64,000 nt of DNA from Lepiota brunneoincarnata (Eukaryota > Basidiomycota > Agaricomycetes > Agaricales > Agaricaceae), in NCBI GenBank assembly GCA_023014365.1, contig JAEBUN010000028.1, positions 186,001 through 250,000 on the forward strand. The letters are read 5' to 3'. The notes under the pieces are model-generated. The model saw nothing but the letters and a program-made list of their open reading frames with translations. It was not told the origin of the DNA and ran no database searches. Numbering within the stretch: position 1 is the stretch's first letter; each line of letters opens with the position of its first letter. A program made the position numbers and the translations under genes. This document shows, piece by piece, positions 13,004 through 24,554 of the stretch.

Positions 13004-14778
13004 TATCGACCGTCGATACAAGGTATTTCCTTGGGAAGGGGAAGGGGGGTCTGGGAAGAGTGGTACGTCATTGGTTTCTCGCCTTGTTCTGCGACGGTCC
13101 CCCTCTCCTTCGCATTTTTCCCTTATATTATGGACTCGGACTCTTCGCGCCGAGAATGGATTGCACTTCCCTCGCCATTTCCATGTTAATGATCCTCTCT
13201 TATGACACTTTTGTTTGATACATCACAACCCCTCACTACCTTACTTCCAATATTGGTACAGCCCTTGTTTATTACTTTGCCAACATCCCCATCTACCCCT
13301 CCTTATATTGTTTACAATGCCCCTCACAAAGCTCGATGAGGAGGTTTCGGTTCTCTGCCCCGATGGTTCTTCCTCGATATCTAGGATTTCTACCTTACCC
13401 TCATCCTCGTCTTTTTTTCCCATATACCCTTCCTCCACCCCATCCTCTTTAAGCACCCTCTACATACTTCATGTTTTGATAGTACTGGTTCTCATTTTAC
13501 ATGGCTGGTCACGGATTATGATGACGAATTCTTCCTTTTGGTTCTCGTTTGCCTGTACCATGGACAGGTGGCGTTTTGTTGGGGTCACTTCTGGTCTATA
13601 ATTTTCGAGCGATTCCTCACACACTTGTGTAGTACTGGCAGATGTTTTGAATAGCTAACTCTCATTCGCTGGGTCTAGATGTAGTACAAGATTGTATATT
13701 GATTATTAGTCGAACGAGCGGACATCATGTTCTTATCCTGCTGAAATGGAGAGGGAATTAATAGGGTGTCGTCTGACCATGATAAAGCGCAACATGCAGG
13801 AGGTGGGCAGTGTACACCCTTTTGCGCGATAAGTCATTACACTTCCGAGCGGTTTCCCGGAGTCTATGATAATCATTTCGAAAAGTTTAAATGGCGAGCT
13901 GGTGGCCCTCGGCAAACGTACCAGCGCGATATTTATCGTGATCTGTCGAAGGATTTTGCGCTGGACGTCAACAAGCCAATGACCTCATTGATTGCCACGG
14001 TGACATATGCATAATCCGCTCTTTCCTTTGGGACTACCAGATCCGATGGTTTGCCAGGTCGAGTCAAGCGCGGGGTAAAGCAAGTGTTCCTTGACGCCAT
14101 ATACTCCTGCGGTTGGTTTCTTGAATGACCATAACCGGCAAGCTTTGCGTAAGCCCTGATGCCAACGTGATATCATAGAGAGCCAATTGCTCAAGTACTT
14201 ACCCCAAGTATTTAGTGCAGTCAGTTCGTCGCTGTGCCGAATTCAATATGTGGGGCTGGATTTCGGCTCAGACTTCCAAACAACCGAAGTACCGCCAAAC
14301 GAGCTCCCAGGTCGATGGCGTCTACCGATCTTGTCCCCTTGTCGTGTGCTCCAATCTTTCGAAGTATGATATTTGTTCAGTTACACGAGTATATGATTCT
14401 GAACCAACAACACTCGAGCGCCACGGAAGACACAACCCCTAGCCCATTCCATTCTTGGTAGACAGCACCCAGGAATGAACTTCTGCTCTGTGACACCTAT
14501 TCCGAGAACACACATAACCACAACTGTCCCATCTGATGACCGAAAATGTTTGGGACGTGCACCTCTGAATCTTCGGAATGTATGATCCCCTGCTGGAACG
14601 CTGCCGTCTTCAAGATGCAGTGTTGCACAGAGGCGCCCATGCAGTCTCGAGCTTCCGCCGGCTTCATCAGGGACGCGTGCCCTCGTGCGTACTGATCAGT
14701 TCGTACGCGTACACATCGTCTGGAATTGCATTTGCAGAGCGGCGGCTGCTTCCACCAGGGAGAAATCGAGCAAGGCCC
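13004..14778. other. intergenic, no gene recognised
   Basis: The left part is pyrimidine-rich and is probably the RhoGAP 3' UTR. An 82-codon + frame at 13766-14014 (containing GVYDNHFEKFKWRAGGPRQ) has balanced composition but no family I recognise and no visible neighbouring exon. Nothing else is supported. Confidence 0.4.
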
Positions 14779-16046
14779 CTAAGCAAGGATACCCGATTTG
14801 CTCGTGAAGGGGAGTTTCGTCGAACTGGAAAGAAGTGAGTGGTAAGGGAGGGCGGAATCAGAATCGTGTCCCAATTCCATACCCCCTTGTCCTTCGTTTT
14901 GTGCTATTCCGTGGATAGTGTGTTGTTGGTCAGATGGGCGACGCTGGTGGCTGAGGTTCAGGCTGTGGCGTTGGCTTGTAGTTGTGAGGTCGTGTATTGT
15001 TGAGAATGTCCACGCTTTGCCTTGGGCGACGCGATAGATAATGAGGAGAGGCGCAACTGCCTGCGTGGATATTTCCAGTGAGATACGAAGGTTTTCAAAG
15101 TCGGTCAACTTACTTGGATTTGGATGAGAGGTTGGATCATGATGTTGCAGAACCAATGACGCAATGCATACGGAACTAGGAAAGCTACCACTACGACGTC
15201 AACGAGGGCGGCGGATTCGATGAGCATGGCAATGACACTTGTAAATTCGAGCCCGTGACCGGGACCGAGGGCTCGTGTCGTACGGCGGCGGTGGATGTAG
15301 AGCCGGACAGCGATCATGGTGGTCAAAGAGATGTTGACAAGGAGAGCCACGATGCCAGTATAGGATTGTGAAGTTGAACGAAAGATTGGCAGTCGCCCAG
15401 GAGGAGGTGTCATGAGCAGTGATTTGAATAAGGTGGAGGATGCCACTAACTGAAAGGGCGGGAGCTATCAGCATCGGGAACCGAAAAAAGAAAGGAGGAG
15501 AACGATAACGAACCAACCGATGCCATGAGCAGAGCGACTGGAAGCAATCTGAAAAATACTGGCCAGAAACGATTCTCTTGATAAAGAACCATGCAGCGCC
15601 ATAACTACCCTAGTCAGCCCCGGCGACATCCATAATTTGAGAAGGCCCCCACCAGTACACTATCGCAAAACCAGTTCGTGATGACAAGGCATGCCATCCA
15701 TGCTTTAAATTCGGACGGAAGAGCATGATCGAAATTTTTGCCCAGATAAGCAGCTGGTCCAGGGTATCCTGCAGGTCCCACCGTTAAAATCTCTGTGCTC
15801 GAGAAAGCCGGATTGAGTTATCTTCACTTGGAACACCATATTCAAGGTGCTCAAGGCGAAGATTAGGACGACATATGCTAGCTGAATATATCGATGTCTG
15901 ATAGGTATCCGCTTTCCTTGGAGTATGCCTATGCACACTGTTGCAAGGGTAGCTACCACTCCATACGCGATAGCAGCGAGAAAAGCGCCATAGAGGAATG
16001 ATTTTTCGTTGATAAACTGCTTCTGCGACATGTAGGAGGGGGTCAT
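14779..16046 (-). CDS. multi-pass membrane protein, paralogue D (two frame breaks)
   Basis: Inverted fourth member of the family. From the start at 16046 (MTPSYMSQKQF; a second ATG lies at 16031) it shows SFLYGAFLAAIAYGVV, HRYIQLAYVVLIFALS, a FKAWMACLVITNWF segment, LWRCMVLYQENRFWP, a FTSVIAMLIESAAL helix, and YRVAQGKAW in the last exon, ending KSGILA. Intron positions match paralogue B. The frame breaks at about 15777-15779 (one surplus G on the coding strand) and about 15371 (one surplus T). With those two bases ignored the protein is continuous. It diverges from the GMC oxidoreductase gene across a 900 bp spacer. Function unknown. Confidence 0.6.
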
Positions 16047-16946
16047 GGGGGGAAAGGGGGGATCAGTCAGAGCGACTAGTTGAGAAGCTTTTATCTGTAA
16101 GGCCTATGTTGTTCAAGGTGATGGAAAGTTGGTCCAAGAGTGATGTTTGATAATAAGATTTCCGGACTAATGTTCGAGTGGGGGTAACTTGTGATGAACG
16201 CCAATGGAGTATTATAAAGAGGCCGGCCGAAACACGTTTGCAGCTGTTAATACGAGGTTGCTGCTCGTCAGCGTTGATAGGTTGAAAACGGATGACGCGG
16301 ACAGACTGCCAAGTGCATTGTGGGCAAGGACTGGTCTGAATCCGTCATACATGATCCAAGTCGAAATAGCAAATAAAAATAAAGCTCGGGCTACTGGCCG
16401 AGGTTGGGCGGGTGTTTGGTCCGGGCCTATGTACGGGCTGGCGGAGTGGTACAAGCATGCGTGCTCCCGCCAATTGGGCCTCTACAACCAAATTTCGGAT
16501 CAGGTGCTGAACACCAAGCAAAGGTAGGATCTGTTAATTTAGGACCAGCCCGCGTGGAATCACATGGGGCGGTCGGCGGAAATCCCACAACTGATCATTG
16601 TATGAGATTGTGTACTTTCTGACCAGCAGGGTTGCTTCGAGTTTTCGAGTTTCTTAAGGCATCCGAAAGGTATTCAGACATGGGTTTAACGTTAGAGTAT
16701 CACTACTAGTAATACGCGACGTTTCTTCATCCTTCGCGCATATTTGCCCACCCTTGTGATCGTACCAGTCCCCTGTAAGCCCATGCTCGTTTGTCAGCTC
16801 TTATCCCATGACTGTTCATTATACTGTGTTCGACCATTTGGGGTTTTCGGCTAACACGCTTTATCACGCGTGAAGTCGTCAGGGCACAGGGGCGCCTGTT
16901 CCGCGCTGCAACATATACGTACTCTACCCTCCCTAGCTTGGTTAAC
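16047..16946. other. divergent intergenic region
   Basis: Spacer between paralogue D (leftward) and the GMC oxidoreductase (rightward), so it should contain both promoters. A 107-codon + frame at 16204-16527 has no recognisable domain and I do not call it a gene. Confidence 0.4.
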
Positions 16947-19761
16947 ATGCCCTTCTCAGATACACTCGCTGGACGGCTCACTTCGCCCGCTGCATTTGGG
17001 CGGGTCTTACGCTATTTGTCGTTGCTATCTCCGCGTGTTCGGCTACTACTAGCGTCTGGAGGGTTACTCACACTCGTTGTCCGTTACCTTCGGGTTAGGG
17101 GTGCCAAGCGCGCAACCGGTGGAGGGTATTATGTTCATGATTTGAGCAAGGTACATATCCATCCCGCATGGACCTTTTCCTCTAGCCGACGGTGTTCTAA
17201 GGTTGGTAGTGCGAGCGATATTAAAGATCAATGGAACGAGTACGACGTGATCATCATCGGTGGAGGTATTACATTTCAAGGTGATTGCTCTTAATGCGCG
17301 CTCATCAGTTGCTAGGAACGTCAGGATGTACCCTTGCGGCAAGACTGAGCGAGGACGCCAGCATTCGCGTGTTATTACTGGAGGCGGGAGGAAGGCGAGT
17401 CACCTCTCACCGTTGTAACCGTGGTACTCGTGCATTGATACATTCTTAGTGGCACTGCACTCGTTGAGAGCCGTACGCCCTCTATGTTTGGTCGACTCCT
17501 CTTTTCCGAGCATGTCCACAATATCAAGACGGAGCCTCAAATCTATGCAAGAGGCAAGAGAAATTTCTGGCCACGCGGTGCGTGAGCTCGTATTGTTGTT
17601 CGGCATGTTGGCTGAAAACGATGCAGCAAAGATGTTAGGTGGATGTGAGTATGAGCTCCAAAGCGATCTGGTTTTACCTCTAACATATCTCAGGCTCGTC
17701 AATTAATGCGCAAATGTATGTCCACCTCTGATCTTCCGGGGCCTAGGCAGACCCATTATGCTATATATAGGGCTCAATACGGTGCCCCTGGTGATTTTGA
17801 TGAATGGGCACAGGTCATTGGTGATGATTCGTGGTCTTGGAACAACTTGAGGAGGTGAATCTTGAATTTGTCCCGGCAGCCAGTAGTTGATAATGGGTTT
17901 AAGATATTTCAAGAAGATTGAATCATATCAACCTCATCCTGACTATCCCCTTGTTGATGCTTCTTTTCGCGGGAGGAATGGCCCCGTTCGTGTTGGATAC
18001 AACAACACCATTACTAATCCTAGTCGAGCATTTATCAACAGTTGTATCAGTGTTGGCATTCCATTCAACCCGGATTTCAATGGACCTCGAGGTACAATGG
18101 GTGTTAATAGAGTGAGCGCTGCATTTTTACACAAAGCCCTTGCGCTAAAAATAATATCACCTCTCCGGCTTTAGATCAGTAAGCTTGTTCATGCCATTCC
18201 TCTTGTGGCATATGTACAGGTGATGCATTTAGTGACCTATGTGGATGAGAAATATCAACGCGTCTCTTCGGAATCCGCTTATCTGACCCCGGATGTCCTC
18301 GCGAGAAAGAATATAACAATTGCTATTAATGCAACTGTTACTCGCATTGTCTTTGATCAGGTCCATGGAAAGTCTCGCGCTGTTGGTGTCGAATTTGCCT
18401 GTAAGAAGGATGGTAAAAAATATAGGGCTAGAGCCACGCGGGACGTTGTGCTTTGGTGAGCTTGGCTTCTAGGCAAAATTGTGACTTTATCTCTGATATA
18501 AGCCTTCTAGTGCCGGTGCCGTCCATTCTCCTCATGTTAGCATATCCAGCCTTGATTCCCCGTCCATGTTCATCGTTGCTTCTAGATCTTGATGCTCTCT
18601 GGTGTTGGCCCCGCCGCTCACCTACGGTCCAACAATATTCCTGTTGTCGTCGACCTTCCAGGTGTTGGGCAGAATCTTGTTGATCATCCCGTCGTGGATA
18701 TCTATTTCAAAGACAAACACAATGCTTCTGCGAAGTTCCTAAAGCCAACATCACTCAGTGATGCCGCAGAACTCATCAAAGCACTGGTGTTGTATCACAT
18801 TCTCGGAAAAGGCGGTCCTTTGGCCATGAATGTAAGGATTGGTGATGCTCGTCGCCAAGAAATAGTCCTCACCAGTTTGAATAGTTCGGTGAATCAGCTG
18901 CATTTATTCGCTCTGATGATCCCAGGCTATTCTCTTCTTCAAGATATCCTACCCAATTGAAGGACAGCACATCAGCCAATAACAGCCCTGACCTCGAAAT
19001 TTTCAGCACCCCTTTCGCTTACAAGGTTTTGTGAACGATTTGTTTTTATTCCCGGATGACGAAACTGTATACAGGAACACGGTGCCGTATTCTTTGACAT
19101 CCATACGTTCGCTCTACATTGCTACCTCCTTAGGTAGGCATCTGATTCCTGTTTATATGGACGAGGGGTTCCTGATTTCACCCGCAGGCCAACCAGCAGT
19201 GGTATGGTTCTCCTCAAGTCTAATGATCCTTGGCAACAGCCAAGTGTAAACCCGAAGTATGTGGACTGCATTTCAAGAACTGAAACCCTCTAATATGTTC
19301 CTTCCAGCTACCTTCAAACGCCCGAGGATCTTTGGAAACTCGTTCGCGGTGTCCGCGCTATGCTTTTGATTGCGCACGCCGAACCTCTTGCTGGATATCT
19401 CGATCACTCCTGTACTCGCGGCGACCTCGATCACCAACTGCACCTCAAGTCCGACGATGAGATTACTGAACTAGTCAAGGACCGCGTCGAAACCTGTTTA
19501 TCACCCGACGACGACTTGTAGGATGGCACCTCATGAGCAAGGTGGTGTTGTTGATAGCAAGTTGAGGGTGTACGGTGTTGGGGGGTTGAGGATCTGCGAT
19601 GCTTCAATTTTTCCTTTCATTATCTCGGGGCATACAGTATGCATTGCTCTCAGCTTCACGAGTGGATATACTGACGTGTTCTTGCTTTGCAGGCTGGTGG
19701 ATGCTACGTAGCAGCCGAAAAACTCGCTGATGATTTGAAGGCCGAATATCATTCGCTGTAG
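16947..19761 (+). CDS. GMC oxidoreductase (FAD-dependent), choline-dehydrogenase-like
   Basis: FAD-dependent oxidation of an alcohol-type substrate, which cannot be named from sequence. It starts MPFSDTLAG and has an N-terminal hydrophobic segment before the dinucleotide fold [18 protein letters not shown] (split by the 17266-17315 intron) and LLLEAGGS. Further blocks are [23 protein letters not shown], the GMC signature [37 protein letters not shown] and [17 protein letters not shown]. The C-terminus carries the two catalytic histidines in YHPTTTCRM and SGHTAGG, ending AEYHSL. There are at least twelve introns; the one at 17395-17449 has a GC donor. One frame break lies at about 19494-19500, immediately before the first catalytic His: CTGTTTATCAC has one base too many. 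Otherwise intact. Confidence 0.85.
17395..17449 (+). other. GC-AG intron
   Basis: The donor is GGAAG|gcgagt and the acceptor cttag|TGG. Removal joins LLLEAGG to SGTALVES in frame in the GMC oxidoreductase. Confidence 0.7.
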
Positions 19762-19850
19762 AGAAATTGAATAACGTTATATATAGGGATTTTGATAAAC
19801 ATATCAGAAGTAGCCCTGATCTTAAGATTTCTGCAACATGCAGATTATCA

Positions 19851-19921
19851 GCATTGATGGTGTAGCGGTAACATTGGGTCTTCCCATGGCCTAGCTCCGG
19901 GTTCGACTCCCGGTCAATGCA
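19851..19921 (+). tRNA. tRNA-Gly(CCC)
   Basis: A 71-nt cloverleaf. The acceptor stem GCATTGA pairs perfectly with TCAATGC, discriminator A. The D stem is GTGT/ACAT and the anticodon stem GGGTC/GGCCT with loop TTCCCAT, giving anticodon CCC. The T arm is CCGGG-TTCGACT-CCCGG. There is no intron. It lies 89 bp downstream of the GMC oxidoreductase stop on the same strand. Confidence 0.93.
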
Positions 19922-19926
19922 GCTTG

Positions 19927-19933
19927 TTTTTTT
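19927..19933 (+). terminator. Pol III T-tract terminator
   Basis: Seven thymines begin 5 bases after the tRNA-Gly 3' end, the usual RNA polymerase III stop. Confidence 0.75.
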
Positions 19934-20090
19934 ATTCACTTATCGTACTTGGTGTCTTTTCGTCTCATATTTTTTAACCCCAAAGGCATTTTTGGGTAGA
20001 ATCGGTGCTATTCGTAGCGAGTTAAGTAAGGGTCTTTCCATATTTGATCAAATCGTCTGTACTACTTCCTTTGATCACAAAAGCCATTAT

Positions 20091-23000
20091 GACCAAGGGG
20101 AAGGCGACCTTCAACAACTCGTCTACCGCGGACTATCTTGGAGGAGATTCAAAAGCAGAGTGGTTCGATCCAAAAAGCGTCGATATCTGCCTAATGTCGA
20201 AGCTGATATATTCTATCAGGCGAGGATGTTGGTCACATCCACAAATCCACCTCGAAGAAATCGCGAACACGAAATCTCGGCAGGAAACAAGCTCGAAAAC
20301 AGGAACGCGCTGACCAAAAGCAAAAGAAAGCTCAGTTTTTCTCGTTTAGCAGGAAGCGGAGAGCTGAAGACGACGAGTCATTGGAACTGCCACAGCGGAA
20401 GAAACTTCGGAAGGATGGGGTCGTGGATACTGGACAACCGCAAACTCGGACATTCAACGTTTTAGGTGCTAGAAAAACTGAAGAGCCTAGGAAGGAAGAG
20501 AGGGAGACCGCGAAGGGAAATCGCTGAAGAGGTTCGGAAAGGGAGAAAGGAGAGGGAGAAGGAGAGGAGCATGCAGCCACTACCACGAAGTCGGATCGAG
20601 GAGGAAGAAGATACGTATATTGCGTATTTGGAGAGAAAGCTTGGTTATATGTCAGGAGGGGCAAAAAGAAAAAGTTCGCTTGACGAGGATGGATTGGACG
20701 GTATGGTCTCTATCCCTCGTGGTAGAACTGCACTCATGTTGCCCGACAGACCTTTTAGGTTGGGCTGACTCTTTTCAACTAGCTACGACTGTAGCGGTAT
20801 GCTCTCTGTTGGGATTCCGTCGGTTCAGAGGGCTCACTCTTTTTCTAGGATGATAGTATAGAAGGAGAAAGCGAGGGAGATGCTGACGACAGAGGTCAGA
20901 CGAGTTTCGGGGGGAAGAGTGACGAGGAGAGCACGGAAGAAATGGGGAGTGGAGAAGAAGAAGAAGAATGGGGAGGCATCGAGTCCTCGAGTGATGAGGA
21001 AGCCGTGGAGGAAGAGGAAGGTGACACCACGGAGGAGAATAAGGATGGGGCGAAGACTAGCTCACAGATTGCAGAGCAACCCTCTGCTACCCCAGGTCCG
21101 TGGCTTACTGCCTCACCCCTTCACACACTCACAAAAGTGCAGCTGCTCGTTATTTACCACCTCACTTAAAGGGGATTGAGGGAAGCCAAGAATCGGAAAC
21201 CATCTTGAAACTCGAGAAGCAGCTGAAGGGTTTACTCAATCGGTATGCTACTCGATGGTTCCCTTCGTCAGCGTGTTCTCATGAGTTGTGTAGCATGAGT
21301 GAGCAGAACCTGAGCTCAATCATTGACGGCATTGAAGAGCTCTATCGCAATAATCGCAGACATGGTGAGTCATCTCTCTTCGAGAGATCAAAGTGCTAAC
21401 TGATAGCAGATGTGACTTCAAGCATCGCCCACCTGGTGATCGATGGCATTTCGTCTCATTCAATATTACTGGATTCTTATGTCGTCCTCCATGCGGCACT
21501 TATCTCAGGTCTGCATAAAATCACCGGTGTTGAATTCGGTGCGAATTATTCAGTTGCGACCTAAGATGTATCTCTTACGGGTTATCCAGCTGCGTATTTC
21601 GTGCGGAGTGCGGTGTCGAAGCTATGAACTGCCATTACGGAGCTTTGCAGTCCGAGAGGCAGGGAGCATCCGTCGGTCTTCAGGAAAACGAGCATGAGCA
21701 AAAGGGAAAGAGTGTTCGAACTTGATGGTTTTGCTATCGGAGTTATACAACTTCCAAGTGATATCTTCGGTCTTGGTGTTCGATCTCGTTCGGACAATTA
21801 CTTCGGGATGACTTGACGGAGTTGAATGTCGAGCTTCTGCTCAAGCTTCTGCGAAGTACGTACAAAAATTTCGGTGGTCAGGGTCATCCCTTAGTCTTGT
21901 TTAGCCTCCGGTCCGCAATTGCGTCATGATGATCCTTCTGCTTTGAAGGATATCGTTGATATCGTTCAAAGGAAGATCGCGGGAAAGGATGAAAGCCTAA
22001 GGTGAGAAAACAGCTACATCATGATGATTTTGGTTGACAAGAATTTCCGCCAGCTCTCGGACGCGGTTTATGATCGAGGTTCTTATGAATCTGAAAAACA
22101 ACAAAATCAAACGCAATGCAACACAGAGTCAAGGGAGCGAAGCTGTCGAACGTATGAAAAAGTACTTGGCTAACCTCTTCAAGAAGAAGCATGGTAAGCG
22201 ACAACAGTACCTTGGCAAGACTGCGCCGATCTGAAGGAGTGCCATAGTTCTTGCTCACGACGCTTTACGTATCTCTCTCGAAGATCTTCACTCTGCAGAG
22301 AGCAAAGGGAAATGGTGGCTTGTTGGGGCGGCTTGGGGCGGGGATCCCCTGATCGATGCACAAGATAAAATCACAAGCGTGCAAGTGAATGGGCAGGCCG
22401 CCGCCGGTGATTCCGCTAGTGATCTCCTAAAGCTCGCCAGGAAACAGGGAATGAATACCGACATACGTCGAAGTATATTTGTTATTTTAATGAGCAGTGA
22501 TGTATGTTTCAGCATAATTTTTTGTGTTGTTTTACTAACCATATCTTATCTAGGACTATGTTGACGCATGTGAAAGGCTCTCCCAACTCAGTTTGACAGA
22601 AGTACAGCAACGTGAAATCGTGCGTGTCCTTCTCCACTGCTGCGGTAATGTATGGTGCCTTGGGTTTGTCTGTTCTTCGACTCTCTGAACTATGGATGAC
22701 GGCAGGAAAAAACATACAACCCTTATTATGCCCTCGTGTGTCAACACCTATGTCGCCAATCTCATTCGTACAAGGTCACGCTACAATTCTGCCTGTGGGA
22801 CTTCCTGCGGGATCTTGGCGAAGTTACTGTGGGAGGGGCCGAGGTGGTTAAGGGTGCGGGGGAGAGGGAGGGAGGGTTTGATCTGAAGAAGATATGCAAC
22901 TCACGGCTACGAAACATGGCAAGAGCCTACGCATGGTGGATCGCGAAAGCCGTAGTACATATCTCTATCCTTAAGGTGACGCGGAGCCAATCCTTTTTCA

Positions 23001-23355
23001 GGGAACTGGGAAATGACCGCTGCGCTTTTAGGCTGTGGACTTCACAATTCTAAAGCCTCGGGGCCAAGAGTTCTTGCAGGAGTTGATGGTACAGGTTTTC
23101 ATCAACAGCCAGGCCAGCGCGCCGCTTGTTGATGTCAGCCAGTTGCCAGCAACACGCAATCGTGCTACGATTGAAGAGATCTTCTTCAAGACCGCACGAA
23201 TGCAGGGCCTTACATTAGGTTTAATCTACTTCCTGACCAACGCGTTCTCAGTCCATTCATATGAAGATGAGACACTGGTCAAATTTATCACATGGGCTAA
23301 GGAGCTTGCACTTGGGACTCTTCGAACAGGAGTTGATATCATTCCAGCCCTATGA
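20091..23355 (+). CDS. SGD1: nucleolar MIF4G/MA3 protein SGD1 (NOM1)
   Basis: Nucleolar protein of the yeast Sgd1/human NOM1 family, needed for 18S rRNA maturation. The N-terminus (probably MTKGKATFNNSS at 20091) is basic and charged and its exact splicing is unclear. It is followed by RSRIEEEEDTYIAYLERKLG, an acidic stretch (20885-21095) and YLPPHLKGIE. The MIF4G domain begins near LKLEKQLKGLLNRLSEQNL and includes SHSILLDSYVVLHAALISG, SNLMVLLSELYNFQVIS, ELNVELLLKLLR and RTRFMIEVLMNLKNNKIKR. The MA3 domain is RRSIFVILMSSDDYVDACER to LQFCLWDFLRDLGE. It ends GTLRTGVDIIPAL. Frame breaks occur at about 21621-21635 and 21805-21807 (TCGGGATGAC). As the family is essential in yeast, sequence error is likelier than loss. 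It faces EFM4 tail to tail. Confidence 0.85.
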
Positions 23356-23381
23356 CACTTATATCCCCCCCCCTTCCGCTG

Positions 23382-24234
23382 TTACAGCGGTTTCTGGAAT
23401 GCGACGCTAGAAACGATACTCCCTGTGCGTCCACCGAAGGAGAATGTCGGGTGTTGTATTCGAGAACTGGGCAATGTCAGGAACCGGTTTCTTTGGGGTA
23501 TTGCAGAAGGCTTACTGGTATACTAGGCCAGTTTCTTTTGTAATAAAACAGTTTTTCAACTTCGTCTTCTGTAAAATTGCACGCTAGAGGACAGAGTGGA
23601 TCTCGATCTCGTCTGGATATGAACACTGATCTGGGCGACTTACAAGTGATAAGAAAGACTCCTCCCGGTTTGAGGATCCTTGACAGCCGGCCAGGGTATC
23701 TTACTGCGGGGGATTTTCCATTCTCATCCTTTGGACCTAGAGCGATGGCGTCGTATGTGCCCTTGTCCAGAACCAGATCCCAAGCGGCCGGTGCGGTTTT
23801 CTCTTCTATACGTGGCGGACAGAGCGGGTCATCCTTGCAAGAAATCACACCTGCTGAACGTGACTCCAGCTGCATCATGCGAGGCAGAAACTTTCTGCGC
23901 GAGTTTAACTGCGTCATGACAGTAGTCAACCCCGGAAAGAAGTGAGGGCGTGTAACCAGCTTCTGCCAGTGCGAAAAGTAATGTGCCGTTTCCGCTGCCA
24001 ACTTCCAAAACGGCAGGATTCAACGAGGGAGGCACATGTCCAAGAGACCACTCCACCATTCTATCTACAGATTCTTCTCCGAACCTAGTTTTCACGATGG
24101 TTAGATTGAAGCAAATGGGGGAGACGACAAGGGCGAACCAAATTTCGCCTTCATCTCCGATTTCGTCGAAGTTGACAAGCTCCTCTGCATAGACCTTATC
24201 CCAGCTGTCATTGGATGTCCGGGTGGATGGTCAT
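23382..24234 (-). CDS. EFM4: protein-lysine methyltransferase EFM4 (METTL10 family)
   Basis: Class I SAM-dependent methyltransferase; yeast Efm4 modifies a lysine of elongation factor eEF1A. Order: SNDSWDKVYAEELVNF, EIGDEGEIWFGEES (split by a 54 bp intron), SAM-binding motif VLEVGSGNGTLLFAL, then DLVLDKGTYDAIAL, LKPGGVFLITSCNFTEDE and GLVYHSRIQHP, and a FSFGGRTGS segment before the stop. Three places need one surplus base ignored: 24221-24223 (GGG on the + strand), which puts the ATG at 24234 in frame; 23833-23834, where the frame otherwise meets TGA after FLQG; and the A4 run at 23545-23548. With these the protein matches the family from end to end. The stop lies 26 bp from the end of SGD1 on the opposite strand. 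Confidence 0.85.
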
Positions 24235-24554
24235 ACAGGGCAAGGCTAAAATGCCACATACTACTCTTTAGTGCCTAATTTCGATGGTTGTAGTTCTGTG
24301 CTCATTTTTTGTGTCGAAGTGAGGAAGCAACGTTGAGTGTAAAACTGCTTAGTCAGATGCTATCACCCGAAAGGAAAACTGAAGTAGGCAGAAGAAGTGG
24401 GAGGTGTGATTAGGTTGCATTCTAGTGTGTGGGTATGGGACATCATAGAATAACGATACAGCAGGACGAGAAGTAGAAGCTAGCGGCTAGGTGGTCAGTG
24501 GCGCTGCCGGAGGAGGCAATCGTACAGACCTACGCACATGAGGCCTCACAAGCC
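24235..24554. other. short intergenic region
   Basis: Lies between the EFM4 start and the PAM18 stop, both on the minus strand. It should contain the EFM4 promoter. I see no gene in it. Confidence 0.5.

Noticed and set aside
13215..13601. 128-codon open frame rich in Leu, Ser and Pro on the + strand
   Set aside because: It follows directly after the RhoGAP stop, is made of pyrimidine-rich sequence, and has no conserved pattern; it is best explained as 3' UTR.
13766..14014. 82-codon frame with FPGVYDNHFEKFKWRAGG, faintly like a small secreted ribonuclease
   Set aside because: The resemblance covers only a few residues; there is no signal peptide, catalytic set or disulfide pattern.
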